A DNA stretch of 64,000 nucleotides from Paenibacillus lutrae (lineage in GTDB: Bacteria; Bacillota; Bacilli; Paenibacillales; NBRC-103111). The notes under the pieces are model-generated. The model was not told where the DNA came from. It saw only the letters and a list, made by a program, of their open reading frames with translations, and did not search any database. The position numbers and the translations under genes are program-made. This document shows, piece by piece, positions 16,320-25,218 of this stretch (position 1 is the stretch's first letter; the number at the start of each line of letters is the position of its first letter). The DNA lies in assembly GCF_009757775.1 (NCBI RefSeq), contig NZ_RHLK01000002.1, positions 1 to 64,000 on the forward strand, given 5' to 3'.

Positions 16320-17267
16320 TTGGATACTTACCCGCAGCAAACAGCGGCTACACAGGAGCAGAAGCACAGCGGCTCAGGACCGCCAAAGCCATCGCGCTGG
16401 ATGAAGCTGCAAAAACGCCAGGATGGCTTGATGAGATTTCTATTCATTGGCAGCGCCGTGCTCGTTTCGATTGTCATATTTTCGATCATCATGTTCGTCG
16501 GTATTCAGGGACTTCGTACTTTTAGCGGCGTAAGTCCTATGGAATTCTTCTTTTCTACCGACTGGACACCCAGTGAGGACAAATTCGGAGCGTTTCCGTT
16601 TCTGTTCAGCACACTTCTGCTGACACTGCTGGCCATTGTGCTTTCCGTGCCGCTCGCAGTGGCCGGAGCCGTCTTTATGGCCAAAATCGCGCCGAAATGG
16701 ATGCGCGAGATCATGCGTCCCGCAACGGACCTGTTCGTGGGCATCCCTTCCGTCGTATACGGCCTTATCGGCCTTACGGTCATTGTTCCGTTTATCGGCA
16801 AGGTGGTCGGCGGAACCGGCTATGGAATTCTGCCGGCCGGTATCATCCTGGCGATCATGATTCTGCCGACCATTCTCTCTATCTCGGAGGATGCTATCCG
16901 CGCCCTGCCGCCAAGGCTGGAGGAAGCATCGCTGGCTCTGGGGGCAACACGCTGGCAGACGATCTGGCGTGTGCTGCTTCCGGCCGCAAGACCCGGCATT
17001 CTTACCGGGGTCGTGCTTGGAATCGGCCGGGCCATCGGAGAAACCATGGCCGTCTTTATGGTCATCGGCAACTCGCCGCAAATGCCCAAGTCCCTGATAG
17101 ATTCTACAACCGTACTGACGACTGCCATTGTCAAAGATATGGGCAATACAAGCTATGGAACCACGTGGAACAATGCGCTTTATATGATGGCCTTTGTCCT
17201 GCTTATCATTTCGATGCTCTTGATTGTCATTATCCGTGTCGTGTCCAGAAGGAGTGAAGTGAAATGA
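16320..17267 (+). CDS. pstC: Phosphate ABC transporter permease PstC
   Basis: A 315-residue inner-membrane permease with six helices. The BPD_transp_1 region carries the EAA loop LEEASLALGATRWQTIWRV that docks on PstB. The best start is the TTG at 16320, eight bases after AAGGGGG; the TTG at 16302 is in frame but lacks a site. It overlaps pstA by four bases (ATGA), so the two permeases are translationally coupled. The first 30 residues are hydrophilic, before the first helix. Confidence 0.92.
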   Translation: MDTYPQQTAATQEQKHSGSGPPKPSRWMKLQKRQDGLMRFLFIGSAVLVSIVIFSIIMFVGIQGLRTFSGVSPMEFFFSTDWTPSEDKFGAFPFLFSTLLLTLLAIVLSVPLAVAGAVFMAKIAPKWMREIMRPATDLFVGIPSVVYGLIGLTVIVPFIGKVVGGTGYGILPAGIILAIMILPTILSISEDAIRALPPRLEEASLALGATRWQTIWRVLLPAARPGILTGVVLGIGRAIGETMAVFMVIGNSPQMPKSLIDSTTVLTTAIVKDMGNTSYGTTWNNALYMMAFVLLIISMLLIVIIRVVSRRSEVK

Positions 17268-18121
17268 ACAGTAAAACGACCGACCGCCTGGCGACGCTTT
17301 TTTTCTGGATCACAGGGATCTTCATTCTGCTCATCTTGGCATGGTTTCTGATCCGGATTCTGGGAGCCGGGCTGCCGCATCTCAGCTGGGATTTCATAAC
17401 CGGAGATCCCGAAGATATTGTGGCCGGAGGCGGGGTTGGCCCGCAGCTCTTCAATTCCTTCTATATTTTATTCCTGTCGCTATTATTCTCACTTCCAATC
17501 GGTCTGGGAGCCGGTATTTATCTGGCTGTTTACGCCAAGAAATCGCGCTTTACAGAATTGGTCCGGATGTCGGTAGAAACGTTATCTTCCGTTCCGTCGA
17601 TCGTGTTCGGTTTGTTCGGCTTCCTGTTGTTTGTTGATTTGATGAATTTTAAAATTTCCATTCTGAGCGGTTCCCTTGCCCTGGCGCTTCTGAATTTGCC
17701 TGTTCTGGTCCGCGTGACGGAAGAATCGATCCGTACGGTGCCGGAATCATACTGGGAAGCGAGTCTGGCACTGGGCTCTACCAAATGGCAGGCGATCCGT
17801 AAAATCTTGATCCCGTCTGCACTTCCGTCTCTCATAACCGGTATTACACTCGTCGCCGGCCGCGCGCTCGGCGAGTCCGCTATTCTGATCTACACATCGG
17901 GCTTGTCCGTATCGAGACATACGCCTGACTTTAACCCGATGGCGATGGGGGAGACGCTCTCCACTCACTTGTGGTACATCCAGGCCGAAGCGATCGTACC
18001 GGATGCGAAGCAGATCGCAGAGGGAAGCGCCGCGCTGCTGCTTATCGTTGTCTTGATCTTTAATCTGCTTATCGGCATACCGAGCCGTATTATCCAAAAA
18101 AGACTTACGGGGGGAAAATAA
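17264..18121 (+). CDS. pstA: Phosphate ABC transporter permease PstA
   Basis: A 285-residue permease with six helices and the EAA loop YWEASLALGSTKWQAIRKI. It pairs with PstC to form the phosphate channel. Start codon and pstC stop overlap as ATGA; pstB follows after three bases. Confidence 0.93.
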   Translation: MNSKTTDRLATLFFWITGIFILLILAWFLIRILGAGLPHLSWDFITGDPEDIVAGGGVGPQLFNSFYILFLSLLFSLPIGLGAGIYLAVYAKKSRFTELVRMSVETLSSVPSIVFGLFGFLLFVDLMNFKISILSGSLALALLNLPVLVRVTEESIRTVPESYWEASLALGSTKWQAIRKILIPSALPSLITGITLVAGRALGESAILIYTSGLSVSRHTPDFNPMAMGETLSTHLWYIQAEAIVPDAKQIAEGSAALLLIVVLIFNLLIGIPSRIIQKRLTGGK

Positions 18122-18124
18122 ACG

Positions 18125-18907
18125 ATGGCTGCTCCTGCGATGAATATTCAGACCGACACGAAAATACAAGTAGAAGGACTGGACTTGTTTTATGGAGAAA
18201 ACCAGGCCCTGCACAGCATAGATCTAAACATCGCGCCTAATTCCGTGACGGCACTGATCGGACCCTCAGGCTGCGGCAAATCCACCTTCCTGCGCACGCT
18301 TAATCGGATGAACGATCTGATCGACAGTGTGCGCATTAACGGAAGCATCCTGGTGGACGGGATCAACATCTATTCGCCCGACAGCGACATTGTATCCTTG
18401 CGTAAACGAGTCGGCATGGTGTTCCAGCGTCCGAATCCGTTCCCGATGAGCATTTATGATAATATCGCCTATGGCCCCCGTATTCACGGGCAGAAGAACC
18501 GGGCTGTACTGGATGAGATCGTCGAGCGCAGTCTTCGGCAGGCAGCCCTGTGGGATGAGGTCAAAGACCGCCTGAAGAAATCGGCGCTCGGCTTGTCGGG
18601 AGGCCAGCAGCAGCGGCTTTGCATTGCGAGGCTGCTTGCTGTCGAACCGGAGGTACTGCTGATGGATGAGCCTACCTCTGCGCTTGACCCGATCTCTACT
18701 TTGAAAGTCGAAGAACTGACGCAGACGCTCAAAGAGAAATACACCATCATTATCGTGACGCACAATATGCAGCAGGCGGCGCGTATATCGGACCGCACTT
18801 CTTTCTTCCTGAACGGAATACTCGTAGAGACCGATCAAACCGACAAAATTTTCACAAACCCGAACGATCAGCGCACCGAAGATTACATTACAGGCCGATT
18901 CGGATAA
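18125..18907 (+). CDS. pstB: Phosphate ABC transporter ATP-binding protein PstB
   Basis: A 260-residue ATPase that powers phosphate import at the inner face of the membrane. Walker A is GPSGCGKST, the signature LSGGQQQR, and Walker [13 protein letters not shown], followed by the H-loop in [26 protein letters not shown] is the PstB-type Q-loop region. It follows pstA after three bases. There is one pstB here, whereas B. subtilis carries two. Confidence 0.95.
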   Translation: MAAPAMNIQTDTKIQVEGLDLFYGENQALHSIDLNIAPNSVTALIGPSGCGKSTFLRTLNRMNDLIDSVRINGSILVDGINIYSPDSDIVSLRKRVGMVFQRPNPFPMSIYDNIAYGPRIHGQKNRAVLDEIVERSLRQAALWDEVKDRLKKSALGLSGGQQQRLCIARLLAVEPEVLLMDEPTSALDPISTLKVEELTQTLKEKYTIIIVTHNMQQAARISDRTSFFLNGILVETDQTDKIFTNPNDQRTEDYITGRFG

Positions 18908-18928
18908 CACAAGGGGGCCCTTAACCGG

Positions 18929-19588
18929 ATGAATAATCGTACGAACTTTCAGCAATCTATTGATGACCTGCAGAATGAACTGCTTGATCTGGGCTCGATG
19001 GTCGAGAATTCCATCCATCAGGCGGTCGACGCGCTTAAGCGTATTGATACCGATCTGGCCCGCCGGACAGTGGAAGATGACGATGCGATTGACGAGCTGA
19101 CCTTGCGTATAGAAGAAATGTGCCTGCGTCTTATCGCCTTGCAGCAGCCGATGGCCGGAGATTTGCGCATCATCGGGACGGCGCTCAGTATTGCGACGGA
19201 CTTGGAGCGGATTGCGGACCATGCGGTAGACATTGCGAAGATTACAATCCGATTGTCCGGCGAAACGCTCGTTAAAGAATTGATCGACATTCCGAAGATG
19301 GCGGAGATCTCCAAAGAAATGCTGCGTGAGAGCCTGGTGGCGTACACCAACCGGAATGTGCATATGGCCACTTCTTTAGCCGAAAGAGACGATGAGGTGG
19401 ACAAAATTTTTAGCCGGATTATGCAGGATGTGATCGGGATGATGAATGCAGACTTCACCCGCAACCGGCAGCTTACCCATCTGATCATGGTAGCCCATTA
19501 TCTGGAGCGGGTTGCAGACCATGTGACCAACATCGGGGAAAGTGTCATTTATATGGTGACCGGCATAAGAAAAGATTTGAACATCTAG
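18929..19588 (+). CDS. phoU: Phosphate signalling regulator PhoU
   Basis: A 219-residue all-helical protein made of two PhoU repeats, each with the acidic metal-binding pattern (EEMCLRLIALQQP...ATDLERIADHAVDIAK and AHYLERVADHVTNIGE). PhoU links Pst activity to the PhoR/PhoP response and limits phosphate uptake. It is the last gene of the operon, followed by a terminator. PhoU is absent from the B. subtilis pst operon but usual in Paenibacillus and clostridia. Confidence 0.93.
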   Translation: MNNRTNFQQSIDDLQNELLDLGSMVENSIHQAVDALKRIDTDLARRTVEDDDAIDELTLRIEEMCLRLIALQQPMAGDLRIIGTALSIATDLERIADHAVDIAKITIRLSGETLVKELIDIPKMAEISKEMLRESLVAYTNRNVHMATSLAERDDEVDKIFSRIMQDVIGMMNADFTRNRQLTHLIMVAHYLERVADHVTNIGESVIYMVTGIRKDLNI

Positions 19589-19605
19589 CAGTGTTATAGG
19601 AAGAG

Positions 19606-19643
19606 AAGCGGTTTGCCGGAATGTGCGGTGAACCGCTTTTTAT
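19606..19643 (+). terminator. Terminator of the pst-phoU operon
   Basis: AAGCGGTTTGCCG pairs with CGGTGAACCGCTT and is followed by TTTTATT. A second small stem (GGGACC / GGGTCC with TTTAT) lies 55 bases further on. Confidence 0.82.
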
Positions 19644-19730
19644 TGTTGTCAGTTCTTCAAGGGGAAGGGAGGATACACGGCGGGCAGGACGTTGAAGGGA
19701 CCTTTTACAGGGTCCTTTATTTAATGGAGT

Positions 19731-19756
19731 GAAAAAACCGCCCTCGGGGGCGGCGG
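19731..19756 (-). terminator. Terminator of the HAD hydrolase gene
   Basis: On the minus strand CCGCCC pairs with GGGCGG, followed by TTTTTTC, immediately past the stop codon. Confidence 0.75.
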
Positions 19757-19757
19757 G

Positions 19758-20507
19758 CTACAAAACATGAACCAGCTGTTTGACAGATCGGATGATAACG
19801 ACCTTCTGGCGGCCGATCCGGCGCTGTGACAGCTTCTTCAGATGGGGAGGATAAATCCAGACGGCATCCAGGCCGCAGCGTGTCGAGCCGATGATGTCGT
19901 TCTTCCAGGAGTTGCCTACCATAACGCCTTGACTCGGATTAATGCCGGTTTCCTTAAGTGCCATGCGGTATAAGCCGGGATGAGGTTTGCGCGGCCCATT
20001 CTGGACCGAGCTAAAGCGGCGGTTTTCGGGGAAAAATGAGGATAGCCGAAGACGGGTAAGATCCCGTTCCAGTCTCTTGCGGCTGCCGTTGCTGATTATC
20101 GCAAGCTGATATCTCTCGCCCAAAGCTGTTAGCGTCTCTTCAACACCCGGGAACAAGCGGACATAGCTGCCTTCTGTTTCCTCTACCTGTTCAAAGAAGA
20201 TCCGGGCAAAGGTCTCATTGACAGGAAGGGGGTACGTTGCCAGCGCTTTCTCCAGGCAGGCCGTGCGCATTTCTTCACTGGGCCGCTGATTGCGGGGTCT
20301 GAGTTTGCGCAGCTTCTGCCATTCCTGCTTGTAGATCTGCAAAGCATCATCCGTGGTCAAGAGGCCGGCGTCCTGCTCCCACCTTCCCGTGTATTCCCCA
20401 AGCACTTCTGTGAATGCGGAATCAAAACATTGCCTGCGGTCCACTAGTGTATTATTCATATCGAAGAAAATGATTTTCTTGGGAGCCGGGAAAAAAAAGG
20501 GACTCAT
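19758..20507 (-). CDS. HAD-superfamily hydrolase with altered DxD motif
   Basis: A 249-residue HAD protein. Motif I reads FFDMNNTLVD: the nucleophile D16 is present but the second Asp of D-x-D is Asn (N18). Motif II is IISNGS, motif III the Lys in GPRKPHPG, and motif IV MVGNSWKNDI, again with Asn where the first Asp is usual. A cap domain lies at about 28-110. Classical HAD phosphatases use the second Asp as acid/base, so this enzyme may be slow or have another reaction. AGGAAAGGAGG precedes the ATG. It is divergent from polA. The substrate is unknown. Confidence 0.82.
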   Translation of the reverse strand: MSPFFFPAPKKIIFFDMNNTLVDRRQCFDSAFTEVLGEYTGRWEQDAGLLTTDDALQIYKQEWQKLRKLRPRNQRPSEEMRTACLEKALATYPLPVNETFARIFFEQVEETEGSYVRLFPGVEETLTALGERYQLAIISNGSRKRLERDLTRLRLSSFFPENRRFSSVQNGPRKPHPGLYRMALKETGINPSQGVMVGNSWKNDIIGSTRCGLDAVWIYPPHLKKLSQRRIGRQKVVIIRSVKQLVHVL

Positions 20508-20660
20508 TTGCAGTCCTCCTTTCCTGCTGAGCCGGAACTTGAAGCGGCCAAAAAAGACGAATTGCCGGCTTTATAACGTATTAACAGTCTATGTGCCTGA
20601 ATCAGAGAACATCACCCCGGACAGAGCGCCATCGGCGCAAAAATTACCGGGTTGAAACTT

Positions 20661-20689
20661 TTTCATATTCGTCCTGGCTGTGCTATCAT
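20661..20689 (+). promoter_or_regulatory. Possible sigma-A promoter of polA
   Basis: TTTCAT (20661-20666), 17 bases, TATCAT (20684-20689). If real, transcription starts near 20696, which rules out the in-frame ATG at 20688 as the polA start and favours the GTG at 20721. Confidence 0.45.
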
Positions 20690-20720
20690 GAACGTATATG
20701 TCCAAAATCGGGGTGTAAGT

Positions 20721-23393
20721 GTGGAAAAAGAAAAATTGATTCTTATAGATGGAAATAGTATCGCCAGCAGGGCTTTCTACGCTCTTCCGCTGCTAAGCAA
20801 TGCGGCCGGTCTGCATACCAATGCCGTTTACGGATTTACAACGATGCTGCTCAGACTCATAGAAGAGGAGAAGCCGACGCATTTTCTTGTTGCATTTGAT
20901 GCGGGGAAGGTTACCTTCCGACATAAGGATTATTCCGAATACAAGGGAGGCCGTTCCAAAACGCCTCCTGAACTTTCCGAGCAGTTCCCTTTGCTGAAGG
21001 AGCTTCTTCCGGCTTTTGGTATCCGGCAGTTTGAGCTGGAAGGCTATGAGGCCGACGATATTATCGGCACACTGACCCGCACGGCGCAGGAGGAAGGCAA
21101 AGAGGTGCTTGTAGTCAGCGGCGATAAAGACATGCTGCAGCTGGTATCGGATAAGGTGACCGTGGCGCTCACCCGCAAAGGAATCAGCGAGGTGGACCGG
21201 TACGATCCCGCAGAGATTCAGGAGAAATACGGGCTCACGCCTGCCCAAATTATCGACCTCAAAGGGCTGATGGGGGATTCCTCGGATAATATTCCGGGTA
21301 TCCCGGGCGTCGGGGAGAAAACGGCTCTTAAGCTGCTGCATGAGTACGGTTCCGTAGAATCCGTACTGGAGCATGCGGACGATATGAAGGGCAAGATGAA
21401 GGAGAAGATCCGCGATCATGCGGATTCAGCGCGCATGAGCAAAGAGATCGCGACGATTTTCCGCGAGGTGCCGATGGACACCGAGTGGAACGCGCTCGCC
21501 TATTCGGGCGTGCAAGGGCCTGAGCTGGCGGCAATGTTCCGCAAGCTCGAATTCAAATCGCTGCTGGAGAAAATGGATTTCTCCGGCGCGGACTCCGGCG
21601 ATGCGGCAGAGGATGCCGATGCTCCGCAGGCAGAGCCGCTGGTTGTCCGCCTCATTTCGGAGGACAACATCGGCGATCTCTTGCCCGCACTTCCGGATGT
21701 GCGGTCCATCCATGTCGAAGCCGCCGGGGACAATGCCCACACGGCTGTGATCATCGGAGCGGCTCTTCGCACGGGGGATGCGGGGTACTATGTCCCCGCA
21801 TCCGTTCTCACCGCTCCGAAGGCGCAGCCGCTGCGCGACTGGCTGGCGGACGGCAGCGCGGAGAAAAGCACATGGGACCGCCACCGTGCGGAGCTGGCTC
21901 TCGCCTGGAGCGGGATTACGCTGTCCGGCGTGACGTTCGATGTGATGCTTGCCGCGTATCTGCTCGATCCGACAGAGACATCGCTCACGCTCAGCGGCAT
22001 GGCGGATAAGTACGGCGTGCCTTCTGTAGCGCCGGACGAAGCGGTCTTCGGCAAAGGCGCCAAGTTCAGGCTGCCCGAGACCGAAGTGCTTGCTGCGCAC
22101 GTCTGCCGCAAGGCGGACCGCATCGAGCGGCTTCATGCGGAACTTCACGAGCGGCTGCAGGAGGTTGAAATGCTCCAGCTGTATTACGAGCTGGAGTTGC
22201 CGCTCTCGGGTGTGCTTGCCGACATGGAGCTTCGCGGCATCAAAGTGGACAAGGCTGCTTTGAAGCAGCTTGGAGACGAGCTGGCCGTTCAGATTGACCG
22301 GACCATGAGTGAAATTTACCGGCATGCCGGTTTTGAATTCAATATTAATTCACCCAAGCAGCTTGGCGAGGTGCTGTTCGAGAAGCTGCAGCTGCCTGTG
22401 CAGAAGAAAACGAAAACCGGTTATTCCACGGATGCGGAAGTGCTGGAGAAGCTGGCGCCTTATCATGATATTGTGAAAGGCATACTTCACTACCGCCAAC
22501 TTGCTAAGCTTCAGTCCACTTATGTGGAAGGATTGCTGAAGGAAGTGCGTCCGGAGACGGGCAAGGTTCATACCTACTACAGACAGACCATTGCGGCTAC
22601 GGGAAGACTCAGCAGCCAATATCCGAACCTGCAGAATATTCCGATCCGTCTGGAGGAGGGCCGCAAAATCCGCAAGGTATTCGTTCCCTCGGAGCCGGGC
22701 TGGTCGATTCTGGCGGCGGATTACTCACAGATTGAACTGCGCGTTCTTGCCCATATATCCGGAGATGCCAACCTCAAAGAAGCTTTTACGAATAATATGG
22801 ACATTCACACCAAAACCGCCATGGACGTCTTCGGGGTAGCCGAATCCGAGGTGGATTCCAACATGCGGCGCTCGGCCAAAGCCGTTAACTTCGGGATCGT
22901 ATACGGAATTAGTGACTACGGCTTGTCGCAGAATCTGTCTATTACCCGCAAAGAAGCGTCGCAGTTTATCGAGCAGTATTTTGCCGTCTTCCAGGGCGTC
23001 AGACAATATATGGACGATATCGTGACAGAGGCGCGGGAGAAGGGCTATGTGACCACCTTGCTGAACCGGCGCAGATATTTGCCTGAAATTACGGCATCGA
23101 ATTTCAATCTGCGTTCGTTTGCCGAAAGAACGGCCATGAATACACCTATTCAGGGAACCGCCGCGGATATCATCAAACTTGCAATGGTTCAGATGGATGA
23201 AAGACTGAAGCGTGAGGGCCTTAAGAGCCGCATGCTGCTGCAAGTACACGATGAACTGATTTTTGAGGTTCCGCCTGATGAGCTTGAGGTTATGCGCCGT
23301 CTGGTTCCTGAAGTGATGGAAGGGGCACTGAAGCTCGATGTCCCGCTGCTTGCAGAAGTTAACGATGGCTTTAACTGGTACGAAACCAAATAA
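20721..23393 (+). CDS. polA: DNA polymerase I
   Basis: An 890-residue repair and Okazaki-fragment polymerase. Residues 1-290 are the 5'-3' nuclease, with LILIDGNSIASRAFY, EGYEADDIIGTL and GDSSDNIPGIPGVGEKTA. Residues about 310-470 have the 3'-5' exonuclease fold but lack its acidic residues (the DxE position reads HVEAAGD), so proofreading is probably lost, as in Bacillus Pol I. The polymerase domain (480-890) has AADYSQIELR and VHDELIFEV with the two metal-binding Asp. The GTG at 20721 is the best start by length and upstream promoter. mutM follows, as in B. subtilis. Confidence 0.95.
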   Translation: MEKEKLILIDGNSIASRAFYALPLLSNAAGLHTNAVYGFTTMLLRLIEEEKPTHFLVAFDAGKVTFRHKDYSEYKGGRSKTPPELSEQFPLLKELLPAFGIRQFELEGYEADDIIGTLTRTAQEEGKEVLVVSGDKDMLQLVSDKVTVALTRKGISEVDRYDPAEIQEKYGLTPAQIIDLKGLMGDSSDNIPGIPGVGEKTALKLLHEYGSVESVLEHADDMKGKMKEKIRDHADSARMSKEIATIFREVPMDTEWNALAYSGVQGPELAAMFRKLEFKSLLEKMDFSGADSGDAAEDADAPQAEPLVVRLISEDNIGDLLPALPDVRSIHVEAAGDNAHTAVIIGAALRTGDAGYYVPASVLTAPKAQPLRDWLADGSAEKSTWDRHRAELALAWSGITLSGVTFDVMLAAYLLDPTETSLTLSGMADKYGVPSVAPDEAVFGKGAKFRLPETEVLAAHVCRKADRIERLHAELHERLQEVEMLQLYYELELPLSGVLADMELRGIKVDKAALKQLGDELAVQIDRTMSEIYRHAGFEFNINSPKQLGEVLFEKLQLPVQKKTKTGYSTDAEVLEKLAPYHDIVKGILHYRQLAKLQSTYVEGLLKEVRPETGKVHTYYRQTIAATGRLSSQYPNLQNIPIRLEEGRKIRKVFVPSEPGWSILAADYSQIELRVLAHISGDANLKEAFTNNMDIHTKTAMDVFGVAESEVDSNMRRSAKAVNFGIVYGISDYGLSQNLSITRKEASQFIEQYFAVFQGVRQYMDDIVTEAREKGYVTTLLNRRRYLPEITASNFNLRSFAERTAMNTPIQGTAADIIKLAMVQMDERLKREGLKSRMLLQVHDELIFEVPPDELEVMRRLVPEVMEGALKLDVPLLAEVNDGFNWYETK

Positions 23394-23425
23394 ATTGCTT
23401 AACAGCAGCAGAAGAGGTGAACAGC

Positions 23426-24286
23426 ATGCCGGAACTGCCGGAGGTTGAAACGGTCAAACGGACATTGGGGCGTCTGGTTGCCGGTAAGACCATTGAAGAA
23501 GTGGAAGTCCGTCTGAGGCGGATCATCCAAAAGCCGCAGGAGCCGGAGCAGTTCGCCGAGCTGCTGCGGGGACAAACGATAATCGGGGTGGAGCGCAGGG
23601 GGAAGTTCCTCCGTTTCATCTTATCGGACGGCGTGCTGGTATCCCATCTCAGGATGGAAGGCCGGTACGGACTCTATAAAGCGGGCGACCCGGAAGATAC
23701 TCATACGCACGTCGTGTTCCATTTTACGGACGGAACGGAGCTGAGGTACCGGGACGTACGCCAGTTCGGCACGATGCATTTATTCGCCAGCGGTGAAGAT
23801 CTGGTTTCACCCCCGCTTCAGAAGCTGGGGATCGAGCCGCTGGACGAGTCCTTTACCCTCGAAGCTTTCCGCACTGCGGTAGGCAAGCGCAAAGTGAAGA
23901 TCAAACCGCTGCTGCTGAACCAGGCATACATCGTCGGGATAGGGAATATTTATGTAGACGAGGCCTTGTTCCTGGCAGGCATTCATCCTGAAAGGGAATC
24001 ATCGAAGCTGACCCGGCCGGAGCTGGAGAGGCTGCATGATGCCATTATCGTGACACTCCGCAATTCCGTAGAAGCCGGGGGTTCTTCGGTTAAGTCGTAT
24101 GTGAACGGGCAGGGAGAGAGCGGAAGCTTTCAGCATCAGCTCAGAATATACGGCCGTAGTGGAATGCCTTGTGTAAATTGCGGTACATTAATTGACAAGA
24201 CGGTCGTGGGCGGCAGAGGTACCCATTACTGCTGGAAATGCCAGCCGCTTAAGCGCACCCGGCCTTCGTCCTCTAAGCAAAACTAG
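23426..24286 (+). CDS. mutM: Formamidopyrimidine-DNA glycosylase MutM (Fpg)
   Basis: A 286-residue base-excision repair enzyme that removes 8-oxoguanine and nicks the abasic site. The ATG at 23426 gives the obligatory N-terminus M-PELPEVETV, where Pro2 and Glu3 are catalytic; the GTG nine bases upstream would bury them and is rejected. AGAGGTG provides the site. Beta-strand Lys is in RRGKFLRF. The helix-two-turn-helix is around NQAYIVGIGNIYVDEALF and the C-terminal zinc finger is C-x2-C...C-x2-C (CVNCG, CWKC). It lies between polA and ytaF, as in B. subtilis. Confidence 0.95.
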   Translation: MPELPEVETVKRTLGRLVAGKTIEEVEVRLRRIIQKPQEPEQFAELLRGQTIIGVERRGKFLRFILSDGVLVSHLRMEGRYGLYKAGDPEDTHTHVVFHFTDGTELRYRDVRQFGTMHLFASGEDLVSPPLQKLGIEPLDESFTLEAFRTAVGKRKVKIKPLLLNQAYIVGIGNIYVDEALFLAGIHPERESSKLTRPELERLHDAIIVTLRNSVEAGGSSVKSYVNGQGESGSFQHQLRIYGRSGMPCVNCGTLIDKTVVGGRGTHYCWKCQPLKRTRPSSSKQN

Positions 24287-24294
24287 GCACATCT

Positions 24295-24343
24295 CCTCCT
24301 GCCCTTCCATATGATGGGGAGTAGAGCATGAAGGCAGGAGGGG
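24295..24343 (+). promoter_or_regulatory. Hairpin that buries the ytaF ribosome binding site
   Basis: CCTCCTGCC (24295-24303) pairs perfectly with GGCAGGAGG (24333-24341), and the stem extends by TTC/GAA after a one-base bulge. The right arm contains the AGGAGGGG ribosome binding site of ytaF (start 24350). Folding would block ytaF translation when it is read through from polA-mutM. Confidence 0.65.
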
Positions 24344-24349
24344 ATCCGT

Positions 24350-25120
24350 GTGCTTACCGTTTTTTCTCTGTTAATCTTGGCTCTGGCCGTCAGTTTGGAC
24401 GGCTTTGGAGTCGGGATGATGTATGGATTGCGTAGAATCCGCATTCCTCTGTTATCCATCGCAATCATATCGCTGTGCTCGGGTATTATCATTTATTTAT
24501 CCATGAACGCCGGCGTGTGGCTGTCTGTTTATTTGTCGCCAGATTACGCCCGCATCGTTGGGGCCCTGATCCTGGTCGGAATAGGTATCTGGGCGCTCTA
24601 TCAGTTTCTCACCCAGAAGCAAGGCCAGGAAGACGCCGGGGAAGGCGTGGCTGTGCTGTCCGCCCATGCCGTTCATGCACCATCGGGAATACAGCCTCAG
24701 CAGGCCGGAATGTCTCATGAACATCCGGGCGGACCGGCTACGGAGAACACTACTGCTCCCGTATATTCTCCTGCCCACAAGATGCTCTCGATCGAGATCA
24801 AACGTCTGGGTCTGGTTATTCAGATACTACGCACACCTTCGGCGGCGGATGTGGACCGTTCGGGCAACATCTCTTCCTATGAAGCTACCCTGCTGGGTGT
24901 TGCCCTGTCGCTGGATGCGTTTGGCGCAGGCATAGGTGCCGCCCTAATCGGCTATAAGCCCTTATTGACTTCAGCCGTTATTGCGCTGGCAAGCGGGATC
25001 TTTATTGCTTTTGGACTTAGCATCGGTTTCCGTTATTCGGGTAAAAGCTGGGTGCGCTCTGTTTCGGTTCTGCCGGGATGCGTTCTGATCCTGATGGGGA
25101 TCTTGAAGCTTTGGTCTTAG
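24350..25120 (+). CDS. ytaF: Sporulation membrane protein YtaF (MntP-related)
   Basis: A 256-residue membrane protein related to MntP manganese exporters: two halves of three helices, each with the motif [AS]xSLDxFG[AV]G (AVSLDGFGVG near 14 and ALSLDAFGAG near 186). The linker is His/Pro-rich (AHAVHAPSG, MSHEHPGG). Just before the second half, residues 167-178 form a canonical EF-hand loop, D-x-D-x-S-G-x-I-S-x-x-E. The start is GTG after AGGAGGGG, which is hidden in a hairpin. YtaF is known as a sporulation membrane protein. Metal transport is inferred from the family. Confidence 0.88.
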   Translation: MLTVFSLLILALAVSLDGFGVGMMYGLRRIRIPLLSIAIISLCSGIIIYLSMNAGVWLSVYLSPDYARIVGALILVGIGIWALYQFLTQKQGQEDAGEGVAVLSAHAVHAPSGIQPQQAGMSHEHPGGPATENTTAPVYSPAHKMLSIEIKRLGLVIQILRTPSAADVDRSGNISSYEATLLGVALSLDAFGAGIGAALIGYKPLLTSAVIALASGIFIAFGLSIGFRYSGKSWVRSVSVLPGCVLILMGILKLWS

Positions 25121-25218
25121 AGACCCGTTTAAATCAGGTTAAGTAGTCGATCTAATCCTTGAACATAAGCCTTCCGTCGTACGGAAGGCCGTTATATTCC
25201 ATGTAGGAGTCGAGTGAA

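Noticed and set aside
21426-22325. 299-codon minus-strand frame inside polA
   Set aside because: It is antisense to the polymerase, without a ribosome site, and arises from polA codon bias.
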